Assembly (NCBI RefSeq): GCF_014203555.1 | Contig: NZ_JACHJH010000004.1 | Coordinates: 558,001-622,000, forward strand | DNA from: Streptomyces olivoverticillatus | GTDB taxonomy: Bacteria > Actinomycetota > Actinomycetes > Streptomycetales > Streptomycetaceae | DNA: 64,000 bases | Direction of reading: 5' to 3' | Part shown: positions 26,302-34,999 of the stretch, in pieces | Position numbering within the stretch: the stretch's first letter is position 1 | Layout: each line of letters starts with the position of its first letter | Notes under the pieces: model-generated | What the model was told of the DNA's origin: nothing | The model's database searches: none | What the model saw: only the letters and a program-made list of their open reading frames with translations | Made by a program: the position numbers and the translations under genes

Positions 26302-26910
26302 ATGACCGACCCGGTGACGCTGGACGCCCTGCGCTCCGTTGGGGAATTCGACGAGAAACGGGCCGAGAACGCCGTCCGTGAGCTGCTGATAGCGGTCGGA
26401 GAGGACCCCGACCGAGAGGGGCTGCGCGAAACGCCGGCCCGGGTGGCGCGCGCCTACAAGGAGATATTCGCCGGCTTGCGCCAGGAGCCGGAGGACGTGC
26501 TGACCACGACCTTCGACCTGGGGCACGACGAAATGGTGCTGGTGCGCGACATCGAGGTGTACAGCACCTGCGAGCACCACCTGGTGCCCTTCCACGGCGT
26601 GGCACACGTGGGCTACATCCCCGCGACGAGCGGCAAGATCACGGGTCTGTCGAAGCTGGCCCGGCTGGTGGACGTCTTCGCCCGCCGCCCGCAGGTGCAG
26701 GAGCGGCTGACCACGCAGATCGCCGACTCCCTGATGGAGATCCTCGAGCCGCGCGGCGTCGTCGTGGTGGTCGAGTGCGAGCACATGTGCATGTCGATGC
26801 GCGGCATCCGCAAGCCCGGCGCCAAGACGCTGACCTCCGCGGTCCGCGGGCAGCTGCGCGACTCGGCGACGCGCGCCGAGGCGATGAGCCTGATCATGGC
26901 CTCCCGCTAG
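26302..26910 (+). CDS. folE: GTP cyclohydrolase I
   Basis: 202 residues. First step of folate synthesis: GTP to dihydroneopterin triphosphate. Zinc and active-site motifs: STCEHHLVPFHG near residue 90 and VVECEHMCMSMRGIRKPGA near residue 155. GAGG about 9 bases before the ATG. The rest of the folate genes start 3.5 kb downstream at folP. Confidence 0.96.
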   Translation: MTDPVTLDALRSVGEFDEKRAENAVRELLIAVGEDPDREGLRETPARVARAYKEIFAGLRQEPEDVLTTTFDLGHDEMVLVRDIEVYSTCEHHLVPFHGVAHVGYIPATSGKITGLSKLARLVDVFARRPQVQERLTTQIADSLMEILEPRGVVVVVECEHMCMSMRGIRKPGAKTLTSAVRGQLRDSATRAEAMSLIMASR

Positions 26911-26959
26911 GGCGCACGCCCTGCGGCTTGCGTCTCTGCGGACGTACCGGAAACGGAAA

Positions 26960-26984
26960 CGGCCCGCCGGAAATCGGCGGGCCG
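26960..26984. terminator. hairpin between convergent folE and esterase genes
   Basis: CGGCCCGCCG and CGGCGGGCCG, perfect 10-bp stem with a 5-base loop. Confidence 0.75.
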
Positions 26985-27019
26985 GGGAGCTCTCGTGCGG
27001 CGCTCGCCGCGCGGAGAGG

Positions 27020-28132
27020 TCAGGCGACGAGGCGGCTGCCCATCCACGTGAGGGTGGGGTTCAGCTCACGGCGCCAGGTGTTGAAGTTGTGGCCACCGCT
27101 GTCGAGGATCATCGACGAGACGCGGGTGGGGGACTTCGCGGCCAGACCGATGAACTTCATCGTGTCCTTGTAGTTGTGCTCGCCCTTCTTGCTGCTGGTG
27201 ACCAGCACGGAGATGGGCGGCAGCTCCTTGTTCTTCAGGCGCCACATCAGGTCGTTCTCGTTCTCCAGCTGCTTGCTGCCGCCGAAGAGGCTGCCCGTGG
27301 TGGGGTCCTGCGGGGCCTTGTAGTAGCCGGAGAGCGAGGCTGCGGCGGAGTACGAGTCCGGGTGGCGCATCGCGATCTTCAGGGCGCAGTAGCCGCCGGT
27401 CGAGTCGCCGATCATGCCCCAGTTCGCGGCCTTGTCGCCGACGCGGTACTGCTGGGAGATGGCCTTGCGCAGGTCCTTGGCGAAGAACGTCTCGGTCTGG
27501 GGGCCGTTGGGTATGTCCATGCACTCCGTGTCCCGGGGCGGGGCCACGGTCGGCCGCATCATCACCAGGACGGTGGGCTGCATCTTCTTGTCCTTGGCCA
27601 GCTTGTGCGCGCGCACCGGGTAGTCGAGACCCTTGATCAGCGCCTCCGCGGTGCCCGGGTAGCCGGTCAGCACGACGGACGCGGGAAAGGTCTTGTTGGC
27701 GTACTCGGGCTGAAAGTACTCGGGCGGCAGGTAGACGTAGGCCGGGCTGTTGATCTTCGAGTCCGGGCCCGCGATGTTGATCTTCTCGATCTTGCCGCCG
27801 ACGCGGGGGACGTTGCCCCGGGGGACCTTCACGGCCTGGATGCCGACGACCTGCACCCGCTTGCCCGCGGCGCTGTGGTCGACGACCACGCCTTCGTCCT
27901 TGACCTGGCCGAAGAGGTCGGCCCAGGAGCCGTAGAAGCCGAAGGACTGGTTCGCCCACAGGCCGATCGCGGCGAACAGGGAGATCTGGGTGGCCAGCAG
28001 CATGCCCACCCGTCCCGCGACCGAACCGAAGCCCTTCTTGCCCAGCCGGGGCCAGAGCCAAATGGTCAATCCGAAGAGCACGACTGCCGCCGCTATGGCG
28101 AGCAGAAGTACTGCCATGCTGGTGAGACCCAT
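27020..28132 (-). CDS. membrane-anchored esterase/alpha-beta hydrolase (EstD/Ag85-like)
   Basis: 370 residues. Two N-terminal membrane helices (MAVLLLAIAAAVVLFGLTIW and VGMLLATQISLFAAIGLWA) precede an extracytoplasmic alpha/beta-hydrolase domain of the esterase-D/antigen-85 type. Nucleophile elbow GDSTGGYCA near residue 250; acid/base candidates are in the KKGEHNY and DSGGHNFNTW segments near the C-terminus. Substrate unknown; mycolate transfer is not expected in Streptomyces, which lack mycolic acids. Divergent from the DUF2156 gene. Confidence 0.85.
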   Translation of the reverse strand: MGLTSMAVLLLAIAAAVVLFGLTIWLWPRLGKKGFGSVAGRVGMLLATQISLFAAIGLWANQSFGFYGSWADLFGQVKDEGVVVDHSAAGKRVQVVGIQAVKVPRGNVPRVGGKIEKINIAGPDSKINSPAYVYLPPEYFQPEYANKTFPASVVLTGYPGTAEALIKGLDYPVRAHKLAKDKKMQPTVLVMMRPTVAPPRDTECMDIPNGPQTETFFAKDLRKAISQQYRVGDKAANWGMIGDSTGGYCALKIAMRHPDSYSAAASLSGYYKAPQDPTTGSLFGGSKQLENENDLMWRLKNKELPPISVLVTSSKKGEHNYKDTMKFIGLAAKSPTRVSSMILDSGGHNFNTWRRELNPTLTWMGSRLVA

Positions 28133-28302
28133 GAGGTGCTTTCTGCCGAGCGACTCGGCGCCGAGTCGCGGAATGGTTACTTCTTTCCGGGCTCGGCCCC
28201 CCGCGGAACCTCAACCCCGAATCCGTCGTCCTACAGGGCGCACATTGTCCGGGCGCTGCCGCCAGATGGCGCACGTCCACTCGCCATGGACGACGGGAAG
28301 AG

Positions 28303-30159
28303 ATGTCTGTCAGGGTAGATGCCAAAAAGTCCGACGAGGTTCCTTCGGGGCCTAAGTGGCTGTCGGTGCTTGCGCGTATCGTCAAGGGACCCAAACCCGA
28401 GAACGTACCTGCCGTCGTCGGCACCGTGGGAGCCTTCATCGGCCTCGCCGACATAGCGGCCGGCGTCATCCCCAGGTTCCGGTGGAGCAGGGTGCACGCC
28501 CTCTCCGAGGTGCTGCCCGGCTCGGTGACCCAGCTGGCCGCGGCCGGCTCGATCATCGTCGGCATCCTGCTGCTGATGCTGGCCCACGGCCTCAAGCGTG
28601 CCAAGCAGCAGGCCTGGCTGGCCGCCGTGATCCTGCTGCCGATCGGTGCTGCCGCACAGGCGCTCTACCGGCACTCGCACATCGGGGCGGTCCTCTCCCT
28701 GCTGCTCTTCGTCTACCTGCTGCGGCACAGGAAGTCCTTCCTGGCGCTTCCGGACCCGCGCAGCCGCTGGAAGGCGCTGGCCAACTTCATCCTCATGGGC
28801 GGGGCCAGCTTCGGCCTCGGCTGGGTGATCGTCGGCTCCCATGCCGACAAGATGGTCGGCGACCCGCCGGTGATCGAGCAGATCGAGCACGTCATATGGG
28901 GCCTCTTCGGCTTCGAGGGCTCGATCCGCTACACCGACCACGTCGACTACACCGTCGGCTACTCGCTGGGCGCCCTCGGTCTGCTGACCGTCGCCACCAC
29001 CGCGTACCTGGCCTTCCGCCCGGCGTACCCGGCGGCCGTCCTCACCGAGGAGGACGAGGACCGGCTGCGCGAGCTGCTCGCCAAGCACGGCGAGCGCGAC
29101 TCGCTCGGCCACTTCGCGCTGCGCCGTGACAAGAGCGTCGTCTTCTCGCCCTCCGGCAAGGCCGCGGTCTCCTACCGCGTCGTCTCCGGCGTGATGCTCG
29201 CCAGTGGTGACCCCATCGGTGACGTCGAGGCGTGGCCGGGCGCGATCGAGCAGTTCATGGAGCTGGCCAAGCGGCACTCCTGGACCCCCGCCGTCGCCGG
29301 CTGCAGCGAGACCGGCGGTGAGGTGTGGGCCCGCGAGACCGGGCTGGACGCCCTGGAGATGGGCGACGAGGCGATCGTCGACGTGGCCGACTTCAGCCTG
29401 AGCGGCCGTTCCATGCGCAACGTCCGCCAGATGGTCAAGCGCATCGAGCGCAACGGCTACACCACCAAGGTCCGCCGTGTCGGCGACCTGAACGCCGAAG
29501 AGCTCGAGGCCGTCCAGAAGGCCGCCAACGCCTGGCGCGACACCGAGGACGAGCGCGGCTTCTCCATGGCCCTGGGCCGGATCGGCGACCCCAAGGACCT
29601 GGACGCCATCATCGCCACCGCCCACAAGGACCCGGAGGAGGGCGAGGAGCCCAGCCCCTTCGGCGACCTCAAGGCCATGCAGCACTACGTGCCGTGGGGC
29701 AAGGACGGCAGCTCGCTGGAGCTGATGCGCCGCGACCGCAGCGCCGACCCGGGCATGAACGAGCTGCTGATCGTCGCCTTCCTGCAGGCCGCGCCCGACC
29801 TGGACGTCAAGCGCATGTCGCTGAACTTCGCGTTCTTCCGCTCCGCCCTGGAGCGCGGCAGCAAGCTGGGCGCGGGCCCGGTGGTGCGCGTGCAGCGCAC
29901 GGCGCTGATCTTCCTCTCGCGCTGGTTCCAGATCGAGTCGCTGTACAAGTTCAACGAGAAGTTCCGGCCGCGCTGGGAGCCGCGCTTCGTGGTCTTCCCC
30001 AACAGCCGTGACCTGCCGCGCATCGGCTTCGCGATGATGCAGGCGGAGGGCTTCCTGGAGCTGCCGCGCCTGATGCGCCGCCGCCCGGCCCACCTGAAGT
30101 CGGTCGACCAGGCCGATGACGCGCTGGAGGCGCAGGCGGAGGTCACCCGCGCGGCGTGA
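28303..30159 (+). CDS. DUF2156 (MprF/LysX-like) membrane lysyl-phosphatidylglycerol synthase-type protein
   Basis: 618 residues. About six membrane helices occupy residues 35-250; the C-terminal half is the DUF2156 double GNAT-like domain (VSYRVVSGVMLASGDPIGD, then PWGKDGSSLELMRRDRS, then LSLNFAFFRS-type core). MprF proteins attach aminoacyl groups from tRNA to phosphatidylglycerol, lowering envelope charge. There is no fused lysyl-tRNA synthetase domain as in mycobacterial LysX. GGGAAGAG precedes the ATG by 2 to 3 bases. Confidence 0.87.
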   Translation: MSVRVDAKKSDEVPSGPKWLSVLARIVKGPKPENVPAVVGTVGAFIGLADIAAGVIPRFRWSRVHALSEVLPGSVTQLAAAGSIIVGILLLMLAHGLKRAKQQAWLAAVILLPIGAAAQALYRHSHIGAVLSLLLFVYLLRHRKSFLALPDPRSRWKALANFILMGGASFGLGWVIVGSHADKMVGDPPVIEQIEHVIWGLFGFEGSIRYTDHVDYTVGYSLGALGLLTVATTAYLAFRPAYPAAVLTEEDEDRLRELLAKHGERDSLGHFALRRDKSVVFSPSGKAAVSYRVVSGVMLASGDPIGDVEAWPGAIEQFMELAKRHSWTPAVAGCSETGGEVWARETGLDALEMGDEAIVDVADFSLSGRSMRNVRQMVKRIERNGYTTKVRRVGDLNAEELEAVQKAANAWRDTEDERGFSMALGRIGDPKDLDAIIATAHKDPEEGEEPSPFGDLKAMQHYVPWGKDGSSLELMRRDRSADPGMNELLIVAFLQAAPDLDVKRMSLNFAFFRSALERGSKLGAGPVVRVQRTALIFLSRWFQIESLYKFNEKFRPRWEPRFVVFPNSRDLPRIGFAMMQAEGFLELPRLMRRRPAHLKSVDQADDALEAQAEVTRAA

Positions 30160-30179
30160 CCTGGCGAGACGCATGACGA

Positions 30180-30216
30180 GCAGGCCCTTCCCGGACACGG
30201 TCCGGGGAGGGCCTGC
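30180..30216 (+). terminator. strong hairpin after DUF2156 gene
   Basis: 17-bp stem (one G-U pair) starting GCAGGCCCTTCCCGGAC with a 3-base loop, 20 bp after the stop codon. Confidence 0.8.
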
Positions 30217-30260
30217 CCGCTTGTGGCCCGCGAGCGGCATGCCTTCGGCTGTACGCCCCC

Positions 30261-30446
30261 AGGGCGTGTCCGATGGGTCAGCACAGGCCCTGCGACCCCT
30301 GGCACGGCACCTCGCTGCGTTGTCGCACGACCCGAGTACGCCCAGTACGCGGGTCATGCTCCGCCTTGCGATGCTCCCCCGGCTACCGCTGGGAGGTGCC
30401 CCCAGCGCCAGACGCCGCGGGGCCCGCGACCCATCGGACACGCCCT
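30261..30446. mobile_element. MITE-like element with 19-bp terminal inverted repeats
   Basis: Perfect 19-bp inverted termini, AGGGCGTGTCCGATGGGTC at 30261-30279 and its complement at 30428-30446, enclose about 148 bp. The interior has two further palindromes: GACCCGAGTACG with CGCGGGTC near 30330, and a GGGAGGTGCCCCCAG segment near 30395. No coding capacity. I recognise the termini as a dispersed Streptomyces repeat (from memory). It ends 12 bp before the folP start. Confidence 0.7.
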
Positions 30447-30458
30447 AGGCTGGTTGGC

Positions 30459-31337
30459 ATGAGTACGCTGCGCGGCCGCCTGGGGCCGGTCGGACTGCCC
30501 GAGTGGGACCGCTGTGCCGTGATGGGCGTGGTCAACGTCACGCCCGACTCGTTCTCGGACGGCGGCCGCTGGTTCGACACCACCGCGGCGGTGAAACGGG
30601 GGCTCGACCTCGTGGCCGCCGGTGCCGACATGGTCGACGTGGGCGGGGAGTCCACCCGGCCGGGCGCGTCGCGGGTCGACGAGAACGAGGAGCTGCGCCG
30701 GGTCGTCCCCGTGGTGCGCGAGCTGGCGGCGGAGGGCGCGGTGGTGTCCGTCGACACCATGCGCGCCGCGGTCGCCGAGGCGGCCGTCGAGGCGGGCGCG
30801 GTGCTGGTCAACGACGTGAGCGGCGGGCTCGCAGACCCCGCGATGGTGGGCGTGGTGGCCACGGCCGGGGTGCCGTTCGTGGTGATGCACTGGCGCGGTT
30901 TCAGCGCCGACATGAACAGCCGGGCGGTCTACGGGGACGTCTACGGCGAGGTCCTCGCCGAGCTCCGGGAGCGGGTGGACACGGTGGTCGCCGCCGGCGT
31001 CGACCCCGCGCGGATCGTGGTGGACCCCGGGCTGGGGTTCGCCAAGAACGCCGAGCAGGACCTGGCGCTGGTGGCCCGCCTGGGCAGGCTGCGCCGGGAT
31101 CTGGAGCTGCCCATGCTGGTGGCCGCCTCGCGCAAGCGGTTCCTGGGCCGGGTGCTGGCCGGCCCCGAGGGCGAACCACCGCCGGCCCGGGAGCGGGACG
31201 CGGCGACGGCCGCGGTCTCGGCGATCGCGGCGCGCGAGGGCGCCTGGGCGGTCCGGGTGCACGAGGTGCGGGCGAGCGCCGACGCCGTACGCGTCGTACG
31301 CGCCGTCGAGGGCGCGGGCGCCGGGGAGGTCCGGTGA
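30459..31337 (+). CDS. folP: dihydropteroate synthase
   Basis: 292 residues. Joins dihydropterin pyrophosphate and p-aminobenzoate; the sulfonamide target. TIM-barrel motifs: MGVVNVTPDSFSDGG, DVGGESTRPGA, VVDPGLGFAKN and ASRKRFLGR. The ATG is only 12 bp from the end of the MITE-like element and has no strong ribosome site. The stop overlaps the next gene (GTGA). Confidence 0.95.
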   Translation: MSTLRGRLGPVGLPEWDRCAVMGVVNVTPDSFSDGGRWFDTTAAVKRGLDLVAAGADMVDVGGESTRPGASRVDENEELRRVVPVVRELAAEGAVVSVDTMRAAVAEAAVEAGAVLVNDVSGGLADPAMVGVVATAGVPFVVMHWRGFSADMNSRAVYGDVYGEVLAELRERVDTVVAAGVDPARIVVDPGLGFAKNAEQDLALVARLGRLRRDLELPMLVAASRKRFLGRVLAGPEGEPPPARERDAATAAVSAIAAREGAWAVRVHEVRASADAVRVVRAVEGAGAGEVR

Positions 31338-31831
31338 CCTCCGCCCCTACGGACAGCGAGCGGGTCGAGCTCGCGAACACCGCCCTGTACGAGGCGATGG
31401 AGCGCGGCGACACGGCGGCCATGGACCGGCTCTGGCTGAACGAGCCCGGCGCCGACGTCTCCTGCGTCCACCCCGGGTGGCCGGTGCTCCGGGGCCGCAG
31501 CGAGGTGCTCCGCTCGTATGCGCTGATCATGGCGAGCACCGACTACATCCAGTTCTTCCTGACCGACGTCGAGGTGTCGGTGAACGGCGACACCGCGCTG
31601 GTCACCTGCACGGAGAACATCCTCAGCGGCGGTCCGGCCGAGAACGAGGGCGAGCTGGGGCCGCTGGTGGGCCAGCTGGTGGTGGCCACCAATGTCTTCC
31701 GGCGGTCCGGGGACGAGTGGAAGGTGTGGTCCCACCACGGCTCGCCCGTGCTGGCCGGGCGGGAGGACGACGAGGACGACGCGCCCGGTGCGGAGGGCGA
31801 CGGAGCGGGGCCGGCCGAACCGACGGTGTGA
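31334..31831 (+). CDS. NTF2-like (SnoaL-type) protein coupled to folP
   Basis: 165 residues. Alpha+beta NTF2 fold: RVELANTALYEAMERGDTAA, VHPGWPVLRGRSEVLRSY, VVATNVFRRSGDEWKVWSHH, then an acidic tail (REDDEDDAPGAEGDG). No catalytic residues can be assigned. GTG overlaps the folP stop by 4 bp and GGGAGG is inside folP, so it is translated with it; a folate-related role is inferred from position only. Confidence 0.88.
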   Translation: MTSAPTDSERVELANTALYEAMERGDTAAMDRLWLNEPGADVSCVHPGWPVLRGRSEVLRSYALIMASTDYIQFFLTDVEVSVNGDTALVTCTENILSGGPAENEGELGPLVGQLVVATNVFRRSGDEWKVWSHHGSPVLAGREDDEDDAPGAEGDGAGPAEPTV

Positions 31832-32140
31832 CGAGGGTGACGTGTGAGGTCGCCTACGCCCATTGGCGTCAGTGTGACGCGTCAGGGGGAAGCCTTCGGC
31901 TCCACTCGTTCGGGCTGCGTACGGGGCGGGTAGGGGTGGAGCACGGGGTCATCGGGTAAGCGCGGCGGAAGCCGACCGGTGCGGGCGGCACGCCCGCCCG
32001 CGGCACCCGCGGACGAGCGTTGTCGGTGCTCGCAGGTAGATTCGAAGGCGGGTAACCCGGCCGAAGGCAGGGTCGGGCGGTGCGCCGGCGGTGGCCGGGG
32101 CGCTCCCGGACACCACCGACAACCAGCAGGAGTGATTCGT
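31832..32140. other. gap between NTF2-like gene and folB
   Basis: 309 bp. No gene, hairpin of note or clear promoter seen; it probably holds the folB promoter. Confidence 0.4.
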
Positions 32141-32500
32141 GTGGATCGTGTCGCGCTGCGCGGCTTGAAGGCTCGCGGGCACCACGGGGTCTTCCCCCGG
32201 GAGCGCGAGGAGGGTCAGACCTTCATCGTGGACCTGGTGCTGAGCCTGGACACGCGGGCTGCCGCGGCCGACGACGACCTCGCGAAGACCGTGCACTACG
32301 GCATCGTGGCGGAGGAGGTCGTCGGCATCGTCGAGGGCGAGCCGGTCGACCTGATCGAAACCCTTGCCGAGCGGATCGCCCAGCAGTGCCTCAAGCACGA
32401 TCCGGTGCGGGAGGTCGAGGTCGTCGTGCACAAGCCGGACGCCCCGATCACCGTGCCTTTCGACGATGTGACCGTAACGATCACCCGGAGCCGAGTATGA
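32141..32500 (+). CDS. folB: dihydroneopterin aldolase
   Basis: 119 residues. Converts dihydroneopterin to hydroxymethyl-dihydropterin and glycolaldehyde. Motifs: LRGLKARGHHGVFPREREEG, TVHYGIVAEEVVGIVEGE and LIETLAERIAQ. GTG at 32141 follows AGGAG by 8 bases. Its stop overlaps the folK start (ATGA). Confidence 0.95.
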   Translation: MDRVALRGLKARGHHGVFPREREEGQTFIVDLVLSLDTRAAAADDDLAKTVHYGIVAEEVVGIVEGEPVDLIETLAERIAQQCLKHDPVREVEVVVHKPDAPITVPFDDVTVTITRSRV

Positions 32501-33090
32501 GCAGCAGCGACCCGACCGTGCAGCCGGTGCCCGCCTCCGTGGTGGAGCAGGTGGACGCCGCCGATGTCACGCTGAGCAACCCCAAACGAGCCGTGATCTC
32601 CCTTGGCAGCAATCTGGGCAACCGCCTGGAGACGCTCCAGGGAGCGATCGACGCACTGGAGGACACGCCGGGCCTGCGGGTCAAGGCGGTGTCCCCGGTC
32701 TACGAGACGGAGCCGTGGGGCGTGGATCCCGGCTCCCAGCCCTCGTACTACAACGCGGTGGTGCTGGTGAAGACCACGCTGCCGCCGCAGTCCCTGCTGG
32801 AGCGCGGGCACGCGATCGAGGAGGCGTTCGAGCGGGTGCGCGACGAGCGCTGGGGTCCCCGCACGCTCGACGTGGACATCGTCACCTACCAGGACGTCGT
32901 CTCCGACGACCCGGTGCTGACCCTGCCGCACCCGCGGGTGCACGAGCGCGCCTTCGTGCTGGTGCCGTGGCACGACGTCGAGCCGGAGGCCGTTGTTCCG
33001 GGCCGTGGCGCGGTGGCCGACCTGCTGGCCGAGATGGGCCGCGAGGGTGTGGCCGTGCGGTCCGACCTGGAACTCCGGCTGCCCGAGTAG
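32497..33090 (+). CDS. folK: hydroxymethyldihydropterin pyrophosphokinase
   Basis: 197 residues. Transfers pyrophosphate from ATP to hydroxymethyl-dihydropterin. Motifs SLGSNLGNR and RWGPRTLDVDIV are diagnostic. The first 30 residues (SSSDPTVQPVPASVV) are an extension before the usual start of the fold. Coupled to folB by 4-bp overlap. Confidence 0.95.
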   Translation: MSSSDPTVQPVPASVVEQVDAADVTLSNPKRAVISLGSNLGNRLETLQGAIDALEDTPGLRVKAVSPVYETEPWGVDPGSQPSYYNAVVLVKTTLPPQSLLERGHAIEEAFERVRDERWGPRTLDVDIVTYQDVVSDDPVLTLPHPRVHERAFVLVPWHDVEPEAVVPGRGAVADLLAEMGREGVAVRSDLELRLPE

Positions 33091-33155
33091 GCGTTCTGCG
33101 GGGGCAGACCTTTGAAGACCAGGATGATCACGCGACGACGAGGGGCGACGGCTCG

Positions 33156-33650
33156 GTGAAGCAACTTCGGATCGGGGTGCTGGCCGGGCTGTTCGCCGTG
33201 GCCGGCGTGCTGTCGTGGGCCGGGGCGCGGCTGTGGGACTCCTTCGGGACCCTGCCCAGCGTGCCGGTGGCGGCTCCGATCGTGCTGGCGGTCATCGCCG
33301 TCGTCCTGTTCGCGACGGCGCTGTCGTTGCGCGCGCGGCTGCGGGCCCAGCGGGAGCGGCGGCCGGGGGCGAAGGGCGTCGATCCGCTGCTGGCCGCCCG
33401 TGCGGTCGTTTTCGGCCAGGCGAGTGCGCTGGTCGCCTCGCTGGTCGCGGGGATGTACGGCGGGGTGGGCGTCTTCCTCGGCCTGGACGGCCTGGAGGCC
33501 TCGGCCCGGCGCGACCAGGTGATCTATGCGGGGACGTCCGTCCTGGCAGGGGCCTGCGTGGTGGCGGCGGCCTTCTTCATGGAGCGCGTCTGCAAGCTGC
33601 CGGAAGACGACGAGGAAAACGGCGACGGCCCAGACGCGTCACGCGCCTGA
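33156..33650 (+). CDS. DUF3180 membrane protein
   Basis: 164 residues with four membrane helices, e.g. LRIGVLAGLFAVAGVLSWAG, VPVAAPIVLAVIAVVLFATA and GACVVAAAFFMERV. DUF3180 follows folK in most actinobacteria; function unknown. GTG start with GAGGGG upstream at long spacing. A hairpin follows the stop directly. Confidence 0.87.
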   Translation: MKQLRIGVLAGLFAVAGVLSWAGARLWDSFGTLPSVPVAAPIVLAVIAVVLFATALSLRARLRAQRERRPGAKGVDPLLAARAVVFGQASALVASLVAGMYGGVGVFLGLDGLEASARRDQVIYAGTSVLAGACVVAAAFFMERVCKLPEDDEENGDGPDASRA

Positions 33651-33700
33651 GGCGTGTCCGGTGGGTCGGTGCGGGGCCTGTGCTGACCCACCGGACACGC
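33651..33700. repeat. solo hairpin related to the MITE termini, likely bidirectional terminator
   Basis: GCGTGTCCGGTGGGTC (33652-33667) and its exact complement (33685-33700), 17-base loop. The arm differs by one base from the MITE terminus at 30261. It fills the gap between two convergent genes. Confidence 0.7.
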
Positions 33701-33701
33701 A

Positions 33702-34868
33702 CTAGGACCCGGACACCGTCTCTACCACGGCCTCGCTGCGCGCAGCGCCCGTCGCATCGGCCTCGATCGACCGTCGCAGCGCCTCGTGTAGGCGGGCAGG
33801 GGTCAGGACCCCCACGAAGCGGTCCGACGCCTCTCCCTCCAGCACCGCGATCCACCCGGCATCGTGCTGCAGCATCGTGCTGAACGCCTGCTTGAGCGAC
33901 GCCCCCACCGGGACCCATGCGTCCATCCGCCGCGCGTGGTCCCGCACGGTCCCCTCGCCGGAGGCCACCGCCTCCGCGGAGATCCAGCCGTGCAGACGGT
34001 CCGCGTCGTCCAGGACGACCGCCCAGCGCGCGTCCTCGCGCGCGAGCCGCTCGCCGGCCTGGGCGAGCCGGTCGTCGAGGTGCACCACCGGCGGCTGTTC
34101 GAGGTCGCCGGCCTCGATCGACGTCACCGACAGCCGCTTGAGGCCCCGGTCCGCGCCGACGAAGTCGGCCACGTACGGCGTCGCGGGCGCGCCCAGCACC
34201 GCCGCGGGCGCGTCGAACTGTTCGATCCGCCCATGGCCGTACACCGCTATGCGGTCGCCGAGGCGGACGGCCTCCTCGATGTCGTGCGTCACGAAGAGCA
34301 CCGTCTTGCGCACTTGGGACTGCAGCCGCAGGAACTCGCTCTGCAGGCGCTCCCGGACCACCGGGTCGACCGCGCCGAAGGGCTCGTCCATCAGCAGTAC
34401 GGGCGGGTCCGCGGCGAGCGCCCGCGCCACCCCGACCCGCTGCCGCTGGCCGCCCGAGAGCTGGTCCGGGTAGCGGTCGCCGTAGACCGAGGGGTCGAGC
34501 CCCACGAGGTCCAGCAGTTCGGCCGCCCGGGCGCGGGCCTTCTTGCGCTGCCAGCCGAGCAGGTGCGGCACCGTCGCCGTGTTGTCCAGCACCGTCTTGT
34601 GCGGGAAGAGCCCCACCTGCTGGATCACATAGCCGATGCGGCGCCGCAACTCGACGGGGTCGACGGCGGAGATGTCCTCGCCGTCGACGAGGATGCGGCC
34701 CTCGGTCGGCTCGATCAGCCGGTTGACCATCTTCATCGTGGTGGTCTTGCCGCAGCCCGACGGACCGACGAGCGTGACCAGCTCGCCCTCCGCGACCTCG
34801 AAGGACAGGTCGTCCACGGCGGTCGTGCCATCGGCGTAGCGCTTGGTGACATGCTCGAAACGGATCAT
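33702..34868 (-). CDS. osmoprotectant (glycine betaine/choline) ABC transporter ATP-binding protein
   Basis: 388 residues, ProV/OpuCA type. Walker A VGPSGCGKTT, signature LSGGQRQRVGVARAL, Walker B VLLMDEPFGA, switch His in FVTHDIEEAVRLG. After residue 240 a pair of CBS domains follows, which in this family sense ionic strength or nucleotides. Divergent from the two permeases and binding protein it serves. Confidence 0.93.
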   Translation of the reverse strand: MIRFEHVTKRYADGTTAVDDLSFEVAEGELVTLVGPSGCGKTTTMKMVNRLIEPTEGRILVDGEDISAVDPVELRRRIGYVIQQVGLFPHKTVLDNTATVPHLLGWQRKKARARAAELLDLVGLDPSVYGDRYPDQLSGGQRQRVGVARALAADPPVLLMDEPFGAVDPVVRERLQSEFLRLQSQVRKTVLFVTHDIEEAVRLGDRIAVYGHGRIEQFDAPAAVLGAPATPYVADFVGADRGLKRLSVTSIEAGDLEQPPVVHLDDRLAQAGERLAREDARWAVVLDDADRLHGWISAEAVASGEGTVRDHARRMDAWVPVGASLKQAFSTMLQHDAGWIAVLEGEASDRFVGVLTPARLHEALRRSIEADATGAARSEAVVETVSGS

Positions 34869-34999
34869 GGCTCCCCATTGTGGTGGTCCTACCGCTCGAA
34901 CAATGTTGCCGTTGTGTTGCGGCGGAGGCGAATGTCAGTGGCCGGGGTTAGGGTCGCCAGTGACCGACCGTGAAGGCCGAGGGGGAGGTGAGGACACGG

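Noticed and set aside
30330..30356. Independent transcription terminator inside the MITE-like element
   Set aside because: The palindrome is part of the repeat structure and has no relation to a gene end.
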